64,000 bases of DNA, from contig CAJNOP010000534.1 in the NCBI GenBank assembly GCA_905250075.1, positions 72,613 through 136,612 on the forward strand, in the 5' to 3' direction. Below the pieces are notes generated by a model, which had not been told where the DNA came from, made no database searches, and saw only the letters and a program-made list of their open reading frames with translations. Origin of the DNA: Rotaria sp. Silwood1. Its lineage: Eukaryota > Rotifera > Eurotatoria > Philodinida > Philodinidae. The translations under genes were made by a program, and so were the position numbers. Positions 50,465 to 60,338 of this stretch are shown in pieces (positions within the stretch are counted from its first letter, which is position 1; every line of letters starts with the position of its first letter).

Positions 50465-50561
50465 GGGGTGTCATTTACCGTTTACTGTATAATAAATATA
50501 AATTATTTATCATTTAATTTACGCATAAATTAAATGAAAAGTAAATATAAATTGACACCCT
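50465..50561. mobile_element. Short MITE, GGGGTGTCA family, copy 2
   Basis: Ends GGGGTGTCATTTA and TAAATTGACACCCT are inverted, with TA on both sides (50463-50464 and 50562-50563). Non-coding, AT-rich interior. Nested in the GACTTC element. Confidence 0.6.
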
Positions 50562-50639
50562 TATTCATAACAGAGTAACTAGTGTCTTCTGAGAATCACG
50601 AACTGGAATGATATTGAAAATTGATTGCTCCCAAAAGTC

Positions 50640-51105
50640 TGTTTTGTGGAACTCACGTATATTTCCGAAGAAAATAGTGAGTGTAAATTTTCAGTTCGAG
50701 GTTTGGCGGCTCCCCCTCCCCCCACCCCATTACAGACACTGAGCAACGGAGAAAGAGAACGTTACAGACATACCCCCTTCCCCCCATTACAGACAACTAC
50801 CCATTACAGACAGCTCCCCATTACAGACTTTAGCAACGAGGATTAAATAATGGATAAATAAATAAATATATACATATATAATAGTTTCATCTACCATCTA
50901 ATTCAATGCTTATAATAAAAAAGAACAAATATAGAACTAAGAGAAAAAAGAATGTGAAAAACGAAAAATACTGAACGAATAGCAACAATAAAACGAAACA
51001 TAAGGGCGCCTGTCAGAAAATTAAAAAATTTAGAAATTCTTGATTTTATACGTTCTATATTTCATGTTAGTATAATGAAGCTGAAGAACATACGTGAGTT
51101 CCACA
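50640..51105. repeat. Inverted repeat with ATTACAGA cluster
   Basis: TGTGGAACTCACGTATATTT (50644) and its near complement at about 51085-51100 face each other. Inside are five copies of CCCATTACAGACA-type words (50725-50830). No gene supported. Confidence 0.45.
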
Positions 51106-51361
51106 TTTCAGCCCCAAAGGGGCTGCGCTGACAAGCTTTTTCGTCTTTTAGTGGGTGTAAAAGTAAAGGGAACACCCACGCTCAAACTTAAACTCACATG
51201 ATAAAAGAACTAAAAGGGCTAAAATATTCTTAGTGTAAGTATGAAGGCATGGACGTGATACTAATACTTGAGACCCTAAAACTTTAACCATTCTACTATT
51301 ATCTTCTCTCAAGATTCAAATCGTTTGCGAATAAATAATCATTCTTTCTCGTATAAATTCT

Positions 51362-51472
51362 AGGGTGTGGGTGTGGGTGGTGGTGTGATGGGTATGGGTG
51401 TGGGCGTGGGTAATAATATATTATTCATTCACACTCACACCTCCCCCCCCCCACACCCACACCCACACCCTC
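51362..51472. repeat. Telomere-like fold-back nested in the GACTTC element
   Basis: AGGGTGTGGGTGTGGGTGGT opens it, TAATAATATATTATTCATT is the palindromic loop, and CCCACACCCACACCCT closes it. Confidence 0.8.
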
Positions 51473-51719
51473 AAGAGACTTCAAGAGACTTCAAGAGACT
51501 TGATGAGACTTGATGAGACTTGATGAGACTTCATGAGACTTCATGAGACTTCATGAGACTTCAAGAGACTTTATGAGACTTCAGAGACTTCAAAGACTTC
51601 AAGAGACTTTATGAGAATTCATAAGACTTCAAGAGACTTCAAGAAACTTCAGAAGACTTCAAAAGACTTACAAGACTTCATGGGACTTCACGGCTGAAGT
51701 CTTCGCTGTTTCCCCCTTG

Positions 51720-52837
51720 ATTGTCATACTAATATCTTGTGATAATAAGAGAAAAACATCTTGATTAGAGACATGCGAATCAGTATTGATTCTGGTCCCA
51801 GTATAAGTCACTGAGGCCGGTACAAAGACTAAAACTGCGAGAAAAAATAATTGCCCGCATCAGAACTGAAGTTTATAGCCAAATACTCAACAGTTTTAGG
51901 CAAACTATCTCATCAATAATTTGAATCAGAACTTATTCTCAGAGAGATGAACCAAAACAGTGCTAGCCATCAACTAAATTAATGAAAACACGAATATTGA
52001 AGAATTAGTTTAGATGTGATACGAATCGATTTTGGAATAGTTTTCTATAGGCCAGGACCAAAACACTTTTATCGGAACTGAGACCAAAAAAAACCTTAAC
52101 CGTGACGGGACTAAAAAACTTGGTCCCGCACATCTATACTTACAAATCTCAATGTCCTATCTGTCTCAATCGCTTTCAATAATTAGCAGCTTCTTGCAGC
52201 TAAGTATATAATATTTAAAACAGTTTCTTTTGCTTTTCAAATCTTTCTAATAATTTACTCACAACGATCAAGTAATCGAACACTAAACGTTCTGGGTAAT
52301 TTTAGGTTTATTTTGCTTCTTACACCGTTCGTTTGTTTTTTTCAAATGACTCGCTTCTTACTTTCGCAGCATGATAACACTATCTATTCCGTTTACGTCT
52401 GCTTTGCCTCCTTTTGTTTTTTTTTGAATTGTTTTCAGATAAGCGCTCTATTCATAAGAACCACACAGCAAGAGCAAAAGATTTGTAGAAAGACTAGACG
52501 ACGAGCTACAACACATAAAAGAAAACCTCACTCTTACTCACTGAAGTTCAATGCATATGGAGTACAATGATCCATATTAAGGACGGGGCGCATACGAACC
52601 TAAATCGATCCAGTATAGAACTTTCCAAAGAAGCATACGTTTGGATGCAGAATTAAACGGCGAATCTTTTGCTACCAAATTCAATATGCTTTGGAAGCGA
52701 CTTGACGCCTTCCTACTCATATTACTTTACCCTATTTTTAGTGTGTCCACACGCCTGTATATTGGTAATACGCTTGCTAACACATTTCTTCATTTGCCTA
52801 TAAATAGTTTCACTTGAAAGACCCAAAAAATTCTGCA
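51720..52837. other. Intergenic, nothing recognised
   Basis: No supported gene or element. Confidence 0.4.
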
Positions 52838-53026
52838 CAAAGGATGTGGATGTGAGTGTGATTGTGATTGTGGATGTCAGTTAATACGAGAGCCTGATTC
52901 ATACCCATACCCCACATTCACACCCCAAAACTGATTACTTACTAAATTTTCAAATTAAAGAACACGTAGGGTGTGTGTTTTCGGTTCGGTTGGGTCAATA
53001 CCTACACTCCACATTCACATCCGACA
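52838..53026. repeat. Two degenerate telomere-like fold-backs
   Basis: First GGATGTGGATGTGAGTGTG to CCCCACATTCACACCCC; then AGGGTGTGTGTTTTCGG to CTCCACATTCACATCC. Both keep the G-rich then C-rich order but have many substitutions, so they look old. Confidence 0.6.
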
Positions 53027-53532
53027 TCTGCCGGAACAATAGAATTGACACATTTAACCAGATGAATATAATATGAGTATCTTTGAGTGGTTCGAAACGA
53101 CTATTCCAAATAACAATATTACACTTACAAAATGTTTAATCAATTCGTTCATCTTGCTCAATCAAAACGATGCTTTACCAGCAGCAACTCTACAGACACT
53201 GAATCTGATCTCGATCTCGTCAATTTGTTTGGTATAAATCTCGTCCCGCTTATCTTGACCGAGAAAACACCGTTGTCTCACTGTTTATTATTTCGATATC
53301 TATTTTGGGAAGGTTGTGTCTGCGTCTCATGTGTTATCATTTCATCACTTTTCTGAACTTGTTTTTCTAGAATCAAGCAGATTTCAAGATCTTTTTTCTT
53401 TTAAAAAATAAATTCTTATAGCAAATTTCTAGCAGAAGAGAGACGTGACAAAATCCGGATTGGCACTCGATCAAGCTGCGTATGTCCATTTATATCAAGG
53501 GAAAGTGGGTAGCATTGAGAAAACCAAAAGTG

Positions 53533-55407
53533 TTACTTCCAAACAATGCAAGAAGTGGTGACCGGACTTTTCGCATCAGTAATTAGTTTTTGATCTTCAT
53601 GGACACAGAAACCAGTAAAACGACCGTGGAGAATCCAACTGCCAAAAATGCAATAATAACCGTTGAAAGATGTCAAAGGAAAAAGTTCTTGATAAATACA
53701 ATTTCGATTTTCATAATTGCCCGTTGTCTCATTGATCACGGTTTCGTCATCTTTATTGTGCAATGTAATATTTTGACCACAACAACCGACAATTGGTTTT
53801 TTCACGTAGCCACTACATTTCAATGCATCTGTTACTGTCCATTCGCTGCGTAGAAGATACTGATGATTTGGATAAATTGACCAGAGAATCGGTAGAAGTG
53901 CCTTATTACTGGTAATGACTTTCCAGAGAGGCTCAATAACTTGAATCTGATCATTAAGAAAAATATCACTAAGATGAGGATGATCACCATTAGTCGGTAT
54001 CCAAACAAGATCATTGTCAACATCGAGACCACGTTCCTTTTGTGTATTAAAATAATCGTTGAAAATGGTGTCCCACATCCATAGTTTCCAAACCGTGGTC
54101 ACTAGTCGACCATCGCTATCTTCAATTTTGCCATCTTTCCAATATAAATCATCACTCATGCTGCATAGTTTTGTGTCAATCCCAGCTTCATTCATGACTT
54201 GCTGCATATAGAGAGCCGTGAGCATTTCTTCTGGACCATTATTGATTAATAGATGCACACATGATTTAATATTCATCTGCTTCCAATTATGCACAAGTGC
54301 TCGATGCATTTGAAAGCCGGGAAAGAATGTCGATTCAAGTTGAACAGCTTTTGCCCATTTTTCTTGAATAATGGCACATTCAAAGAGAGCAGAAGTAATG
54401 TCAGCATTGTAGTCGAATACTTTCAATTGTTCACCATTGAAGGCCAAATCCAATCGACCACTCATCTCCAAATGTCGATGATTCGCCCACGAGTAACGAA
54501 TGCGTGACCAGAAAACTTGTGGTATATCACAACGTGCCATTAATTCATCATCATTCATAACACATTGGGTCGCTTCCATGAACATTCGATGGATTTCATT
54601 CGACGCCGTACCAATGTGAAACAGTAGATAATTATCAATTTTATAGTAAGGGAAGTAATCAGTATCAGCTCGAGCAATATTCTCACCATGTATATCTAAA
54701 AAGTACTTTTCTGCTGGGCAATTCTTGTCTAACCAGCTCTCTTTCAAGTCGAAATTCTTATTCGGAATCATACAACGTTCTAATGTACCGGCTGGTCTTC
54801 GGTGTTGATATTGTTTGAGAATGACATCTAAATTCGATTCATCCAATGGTTGTAATTGATGATTATCTTCGATTTCCATCCATCCAGTGATAACACCTTC
54901 ATCATCTTCGATATAGTAGAGATCGTCCTTTTGTATCAATCGAAGTTCACGAGCATAATCACCTGGCCAATACTTCGAATCTATGTTTTGTTCGGCAATA
55001 CGAACAAAACCCGGAATCACTTCACAGATGATAGCAATGTGTCCGAATGGCTGGTCATCTGCACGTGAAAAAATCAATATCGAATCGGCTTGTGGCTTGT
55101 GTGGTGAACCATTTGGATATGCTCTCAATGGAAAATGTTTGCCGTTCGTAACTCGTTCGATACTCTTCACATTCGTGAAAATGTCAGCGGCATGGCGCAC
55201 ATTTTGAAAGATACATTGTTTACGCATAAAAAGCCATCGACGGGCATATTCGACACATTGCCATTTGACTCCCATGTAAATCCCATGCAAATAGTGTTCT
55301 TCGACCGAAAAGATATCCGCATCACCATTCGAATAGGCGGGCACGTTATTCGATGCAATGCCTTGAATTTGATTGTAAGGTACAGTTTCGTTTTTAATAG
55401 CTGCCAT
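53533..55407 (-). CDS. gss: Bifunctional glutathionylspermidine synthetase/amidase, bacterial type
   Basis: Intronless, 624 residues, close to the 619 of the E. coli enzyme. The N-terminal CHAP amidase (about 1-200) has the nucleophile Cys51 in WQCVEYARRW, His123 in FGHIAIICEV and Glu139 in IAEQN. The C-terminal ATP-grasp synthetase (about 205-620) has GRLD (Asp320) and DYNAD. By position, the Mg ligands I expect from the E. coli enzyme would be Asp320, residue 332 and Asn334; residue 332 is Asp rather than Glu. The enzyme joins glutathione to spermidine using ATP, and the amidase reverses it, so it belongs to thiol-redox and polyamine metabolism. The family is mainly bacterial and kinetoplastid, so horizontal transfer is inferred. 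A 3' splice site ends 8 bases before the ATG, a sign of adaptation to eukaryotic expression. Confidence 0.9.
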   Translation of the reverse strand: MAAIKNETVPYNQIQGIASNNVPAYSNGDADIFSVEEHYLHGIYMGVKWQCVEYARRWLFMRKQCIFQNVRHAADIFTNVKSIERVTNGKHFPLRAYPNGSPHKPQADSILIFSRADDQPFGHIAIICEVIPGFVRIAEQNIDSKYWPGDYARELRLIQKDDLYYIEDDEGVITGWMEIEDNHQLQPLDESNLDVILKQYQHRRPAGTLERCMIPNKNFDLKESWLDKNCPAEKYFLDIHGENIARADTDYFPYYKIDNYLLFHIGTASNEIHRMFMEATQCVMNDDELMARCDIPQVFWSRIRYSWANHRHLEMSGRLDLAFNGEQLKVFDYNADITSALFECAIIQEKWAKAVQLESTFFPGFQMHRALVHNWKQMNIKSCVHLLINNGPEEMLTALYMQQVMNEAGIDTKLCSMSDDLYWKDGKIEDSDGRLVTTVWKLWMWDTIFNDYFNTQKERGLDVDNDLVWIPTNGDHPHLSDIFLNDQIQVIEPLWKVITSNKALLPILWSIYPNHQYLLRSEWTVTDALKCSGYVKKPIVGCCGQNITLHNKDDETVINETTGNYENRNCIYQELFPLTSFNGYYCIFGSWILHGRFTGFCVHEDQKLITDAKSPVTTSCIVWK

Positions 55408-56478
55408 CGACGATCCTATGAAATCAAATACTATTTAAAAATATTCTTATGCTTAACAAGTTTCAAAGTAGAATTTAAGGAAACGTATTAACGACTCACA
55501 AGAAAACTATTGAAAAGATACTCTTAGATTTCATGCATCGTTTCAAAGAGTTAGCACATGACTTTGCATGTTTTATTTGGCAAAGAAACTCAATGAAGGT
55601 CACAGATTTTCCCTGATAGTAAGATTGTAGAACAATCGATCTTCAAACCCTGAAGTCGATGAAGTATTTCAATCTGAGTTTTCAAATTCAATGACATATT
55701 TTTGACAAACGACAAGTTACAGTTCACTCCAAAGTGCTGTCTCTCCTTCATGTCTTTTACTCACACTGAATCTTGATGCGTTTTCATTTAACAACTGTGA
55801 AATACACCCCTGAGAATGACTGTGTGCATTTGCATTTATAAGCACAACTTAACGTTGGCAAGAGAAAGCATGGTAATAGTGACGGTGTGGAATGTGGCTA
55901 TAAGTATGTTCTGTGCACTCGTGTCTGCCGTCGATGAAAGCTGCTCTGCAGAAACAAGGTAATTCTTACTCGTGTCTCGCGAACGGTAATGATATTGCCA
56001 TATGAAAAAAAAAACACCGTCATGTACATAGAAGAAAAAAAAACTGGTGTTGTTCTGATGATGATGACTCATTCGATAACTATGTGTTTTAATACTGAAT
56101 TAAGCAATCTGATTCGCGTTGCTACATATTGAAACACCAATCAGATTCCTTAATTCATTACTAAAATAATAGTGGAGAGCGAGTATAAGACAATCATGTA
56201 AAAAAGCAAAAAAGATCATCACCATACGAAAAATGTCTTATTCATAGAAAATAATCTAATGTGAACGTGCATAAAGATGTGCGAATGATTCTTAGCGAGA
56301 GGAGACAGTTGTAAAAAGGAACATGATCAACTTCAATCTTTTTTCTTCATGAGACATCTACATTCGTTATTAGTGTAAGTACACCATCACACAACAGCAG
56401 TCTTTCTTCTTTTGTCTTTTGCTCGTTCTTGTCTTGTTGAATTGCTTTTGTGATAGAAGAACGCAGAAAGTGGTGGCA
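55408..56478. other. Intergenic, nothing recognised
   Basis: Only the splice-acceptor-like ATTTCATAG at the GspSA start stands out. Confidence 0.4.
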
Positions 56479-56578
56479 NNNNNNNNNNNNNNNNNNNNNN
56501 NNNNNNNNNNNNNNNNNNNNNNNNNNNNNNNNNNNNNNNNNNNNNNNNNNNNNNNNNNNNNNNNNNNNNNNNNNNNNN
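56479..56578. other. Assembly gap (100 N)
   Basis: Exactly 100 N. Directly right of it is a near-perfect palindrome (see next feature), a plausible cause of the break. Confidence 0.95.
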
Positions 56579-56625
56579 AGACAGAATAGAAGACCCCGGG
56601 TCTTCTAATCTGTCGGGGACTTTAC
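56579..56625. repeat. Palindrome at gap edge
   Basis: GACAGAATAGAAGACCC is followed directly by GGGTCTTCTAATCTGTC, a 34-base near-perfect palindrome around CCCGGG. GGTCTTCTAA and GTCG.GG also occur right of the first gap (11160-11203). Confidence 0.65.
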
Positions 56626-56634
56626 AACTAAATT

Positions 56635-57345
56635 ATCTATTTTAAAATAACACTTATATATGATATTCAATTTGATATTGAACTAAATAATGAAAAACGA
56701 TAAATGTCAATATGAATATAATACTTACATTTGATTTTTGAATTTGATATTCAACTAAATGAAAAGCAACGAGAATTATCTATTTTAAAATAATACTTAA
56801 TACATATGCTATTGAATTTGATATTGAACTAAATAATGAAAAAAGATAACTATTAATATAAAAATAATACTCACATATAGTTTTGATGTTCATACTCAAC
56901 TAAATAATGAAGAAAGATAAATGCTAATGTGAATATAATACTTACATTTGATTTTTGAATTTGATATTCAACTAAATGAAGAACAAACAGAATTATCTAT
57001 TTTCAATTAATACTTACACATATTTTTGAGTTTGATGTTCAGCTAAATAATGAAAAAAGATAAGTATTAATATAAAAATAATACTTACATATAAGTTTGA
57101 CGTTGATATTGAACTAAATAATGAAACAAGATAAATATTAATATAAATATAACACTTACATTTGATTTTCAAATTTAATATTCAACCAAATGAAGAAGAA
57201 AGAGAATTTTCTATTTTAAAATAATACTTACATATGATATCGAATTTGATATTCAACTAAATAATAAAAAAAGATAAATATTAATATAAAAATAACATTT
57301 ACACATACATTTGACGTTGATATTCATCTGAATGAAGAAAAAACA
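56635..57345. repeat. 72-bp AT-rich minisatellite, about 10 copies
   Basis: The word CAACTAAATAATGAAAAAAG or close variants recurs about every 72 bases (56682, 56752, 56827, 56900, 56970, 57042, 57114, 57183, 57255, 57325), with TTTGATATT before and AATAATACTTACAT between. Two sub-types alternate (AAATAATGAA and AAATGAAGAA). Confidence 0.8.
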
Positions 57346-57367
57346 ATTATCTATTTAAAAAAAAGAG

Positions 57368-57597
57368 GGTGTGGGTGTGGATGTGGGTGTGAGTGTTGGT
57401 TTGGTTATAAGTTTACAGAATCTCACCCACATTCACACCCACACCGACACCGACACCCACACCCACACCCACACCCACACCCACACCCACACCCACACCC
57501 ACACCCACACCCACACGCCACACCCACACGCCACACCCATACGCCACACCCACACCCACACCCCACCCACACCCACACCCACACCCACACCCACAAC
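57368..57597. repeat. Telomere-like fold-back with the longest pure C-rich run
   Basis: A short G-rich arm (GGGTGTGGGTGTGGATGTGG) is followed by about 170 bases of CCCACA repeats with few variants, the purest stretch in the window and therefore probably the youngest. It ends CACCCACAACCTT. To its right, 57811-57680 on the minus strand reads as a hydrophobic peptide (LNYILAGMTMGLEQW) running toward the fold-back, possibly a gene fragment. Confidence 0.8.
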
Positions 57598-57818
57598 CTT
57601 GAAAGGCATTACATCCAAGGAAAAGAATAGTATCATGTTCAGGAAAAAGAGCAAGAGACACTTAAATGTAGATCTATGTAAAATCAAGGACAAAATAATT
57701 AAGGACGAAAACAAGCAGATACATCATGAAAGCGGAACCACCTACAGGAACCTTCCATTGTTCGAGACCCATTGTCATACCTGCGAGAATGTAGTTCAAT
57801 GGTATCTTTAAAAATATT

Positions 57819-58505
57819 CTACGCAGTTGACTTGGACGCTACACTTGATATTGCAACTATGATTACAATGATGAAAATGACGAAATGAATGAGACTTTCC
57901 CAAGGAAATCTTATCTTCTTTAGATAAATCTTTCTATAGGCCATGATATCAATTGAGCTTTCACCATGGTGTTGTTCAATTAATTGAGCAATCACTGTGT
58001 TAGTATAGTTTGAAATAGCTAATAGTCGTTGATCAGTGACTTGAGCATAAATAGGTATAGTATAAAACTCGTTGATAAATCCAGGGAGTGCACTGTCAGG
58101 TACTTGAACCATATGCGAGTGTAAAAGATTCCCATTTGTTCGAAACACATGCCAATTCCAGATGGTTAGACCAAGATAAATCACAGCAGAAACAATAGGA
58201 AATGTAATATAAGGTTTGACATTTTTGCTCAATCCACCTAACACGAATGCAACGATGACAACAGCCAACACAAGCCACCGATAAAGCAAAAGATGACCGC
58301 CACGCATTTGTCTCTTAATGCCACTAGTTTCGAAAGCTTTCCAACAACTAACTGCATGATTGTACTGTGATGCATACGTATTCTGAACCCAAGCGAGTTT
58401 GCCTGTAGCTTCAGGCGTACCCAGACTAATATTGGTGGTAACGGAGCGACCTGTACCAACGGCTAATCTTCCATCGCTTACTACAGCCACTCGATTATTC
58501 GACAT
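57819..58505 (-). CDS. Three-pass membrane protein, unrecognised
   Basis: 228 residues, intronless. The N-terminus is polar and Gly/Thr-rich (DGRLAVGTGRSVTT). Hydrophobic segments lie at about 72-93 (LVLAVVIVAFVLGGL), 98-117 (PIVSAVIYLGLTIW) and 203-224 (FVIFIIVIIVAIS), with a 90-residue polar region between the second and third. No signal peptide, so the protein probably sits in an internal or plasma membrane. I do not recognise the family. Codon use and the open frame over the whole length support a real gene. Confidence 0.65.
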   Translation of the reverse strand: MSNNRVAVVSDGRLAVGTGRSVTTNISLGTPEATGKLAWVQNTYASQYNHAVSCWKAFETSGIKRQMRGGHLLLYRWLVLAVVIVAFVLGGLSKNVKPYITFPIVSAVIYLGLTIWNWHVFRTNGNLLHSHMVQVPDSALPGFINEFYTIPIYAQVTDQRLLAISNYTNTVIAQLIEQHHGESSIDIMAYRKIYLKKIRFPWESLIHFVIFIIVIIVAISSVASKSTA

Positions 58506-58754
58506 TAGATCGATTTATTCTCAGCATCCAGGAGCGTAGCACACACTATATTTTTTGTCCTACAGTAATAACTGATAACAATGGCCACTTAACGTTGTTA
58601 TATAACAGACGAAAAACAAAGGATTGAAGAAAGGAAGTAGATTACACGTAATAAACATCTATGTTGGTATTTTCTCCAGTATTTAAGCTTGATTTTTGTT
58701 AATCGTATGTTTTTTTTTTGAGTCTCAGCTTCCAGTCTTCTACAAAACTATATC

Positions 58755-59003
58755 TATGGGTGTGGGTGCGGGTGTTGGTATGGGTGTGGATGGGTGTGTG
58801 TAGTGTGGGTGTGGGTCTAAGCGTGATATACACTCACGCCCATCCACACCCACATCAACATCCACATCCACATCCGCACCCACGCCCCACACCCACACCC
58901 ACCCACACCCATATCAACATCCACACCCACACCCCACATTCGCATCCACACCTACACCCACACCCACCCACCCGCACCCACACCCACACCCACACCCACA
59001 CCC
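58755..59003. repeat. Telomere-like fold-back truncating an F-box gene
   Basis: GGGTGTGGGTGCGGGTG starts it and CCCACACCCACACCC ends it. The core CTAAGCGTGATATACACTCA (58817 on) is the reverse complement of the core at about 25.57 kb. The right border cuts into an F-box coding sequence. Confidence 0.8.
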
Positions 59004-59139
59004 TTAATGGATATGAATGAATTATATTATTTAATCGATAATTAATATCAATCAATCCATGAAATACATCATAAGTTGATAAACAATCAAATATTTCGTA
59101 GAAAATTTCACTAGAGAATGATTCTAATCGAGAAACCAT
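59004..59139 (-). pseudogene. F-box gene, 5' fragment cut by telomere-like repeat
   Basis: From ATG 59139 the frame reads MVSRLESFSSEIFYEIFDCL then STYDVFHGLIDIN, matching the F-box pattern (compare LPTELIEKIFDYIS in the intact gene at 62 kb). After about 45 codons it runs straight into GGGTGTGGGTG. The rest of the gene is not found on the other side of the fold-back. Confidence 0.65.
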
Positions 59140-60338
59140 TTAACAAATATATGCTTTTATAAATGAAATAAAATTGGGTAAAAACATTTGCATATAGCAA
59201 AGAATGACCCATAGATATATAAAAGATAAGTAAAGTAGGAGAAAAATGAATGAGATTTTATCTAACGAGTTGCACCACGTATATATTTATTTCTTAAATA
59301 TGCATTTGTATCTTTTATTTTTCACTGAGTTACTTAATTACAATTTTTTATGAATATTCATTTAAGTGTTGGTGGTCATTTTCATCATTTATTTTCATTA
59401 CATGTTTTTCGAATCTCAATTTTCTGAAGATTTTTCGTTCATAATTCGGAATGTGAACTTCAACATATAGATAAACCGAAGTATTACTTGATATTTCGGT
59501 CTACTGTAAATATTAACCATACAGTCCCGTCGTCTTCATATTGAGAATGATAAGATTTATGAACATGTACAATGTATTTTAATTTCCATAATAATAGAAG
59601 AGATTTATCTATGTCTGATTGGCATCAAGCGCCATCTTTTAATGTAGTTTGTTTCAAAAAGGATCAAAACAATTCTGTAAATAAGTAATTTATTATTATT
59701 TATACAATCCTTTAAATTCATATAAATCCTGCATGAATGATTTTATGCTGTAACAGTACAGCCATCGGAAATAGGAGTATACAAAATCAGTTTCTTTTAT
59801 TCTAATGAGTATCGTCTACAATTCTGGTCATGTAACTTAGAAAATTCTTTCAGAACAAATAGCTGTTACGAGTGTAATAAGAAGATAAAACGTTCATAGT
59901 AGAAATATTGAAGAAAAAAAGAGCTATTTGGGTTATACAATTCGTTCTCTGAAATTATTTTTTATCTGAATATGTAATTCAAGAAAATGAATCAATTTAA
60001 AGTTATCTGTCAAACAAGATAGAAGAAGACAAGAATAATTCTTTGTTTGTTTTGAATATCCATAATAAAAAAAACAATGAAAAAAAATATATATTCTTGT
60101 TTATATTAACAGAAATTTCTTGTCTGAATGTATTTTTATTAATTAAAATTGATAAATGACAAAGATAAGAAAAGAAATTGAGAAAAAAGTAAACTTTTCA
60201 TCTATTTATTCAAATAGTAACAAAATTGTAACTCCTTTTTAAAATAAACAGAGAAGATTATTTTTGTCATTCATCGATTTTTAATTATTTTAATAATTTG
60301 TTAGAGTTTAAATTTTATATATCGAAAATATTATAAGA
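59140..60338. other. Intergenic; one copy of a dispersed short repeat
   Basis: 59876-59925 (AAGATAAAACGTTCATAGTA and following) recurs at about 63164-63212 in the same orientation. No gene otherwise. Confidence 0.45.

Larger units (their letters stand above)
49957..51719. mobile_element. GACTTC-repeat element with inverted termini
   Basis: The left terminus CAAGGGGGAAATAGCG and the complement of the right, CAAGGGGGAAACAGCG, match at 15 of 16 bases and run on into GACTTCA words. The interior is two arrays of 9-10-base units of the type AGACTTCATA (about 49973-50380 and 51473-51700). Between them lies a spacer holding a nested MITE (50465-50561), several ATTACAGA repeats and a nested telomere-like fold-back. 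No transposase. I see no clear target duplication. It could be a non-autonomous transposon or a compound minisatellite. Confidence 0.6.

Noticed and set aside
50625..50846. 73-residue ORF in the ATTACAGA cluster
   Set aside because: It is a translation of simple repeats within a transposon-like region.
53533..55407. Bacterial contamination as the source of GspSA
   Set aside because: It shares a continuous scaffold with spliced rotifer-type genes, and the local composition matches; no bacterial operon or ribosome-binding site is present.
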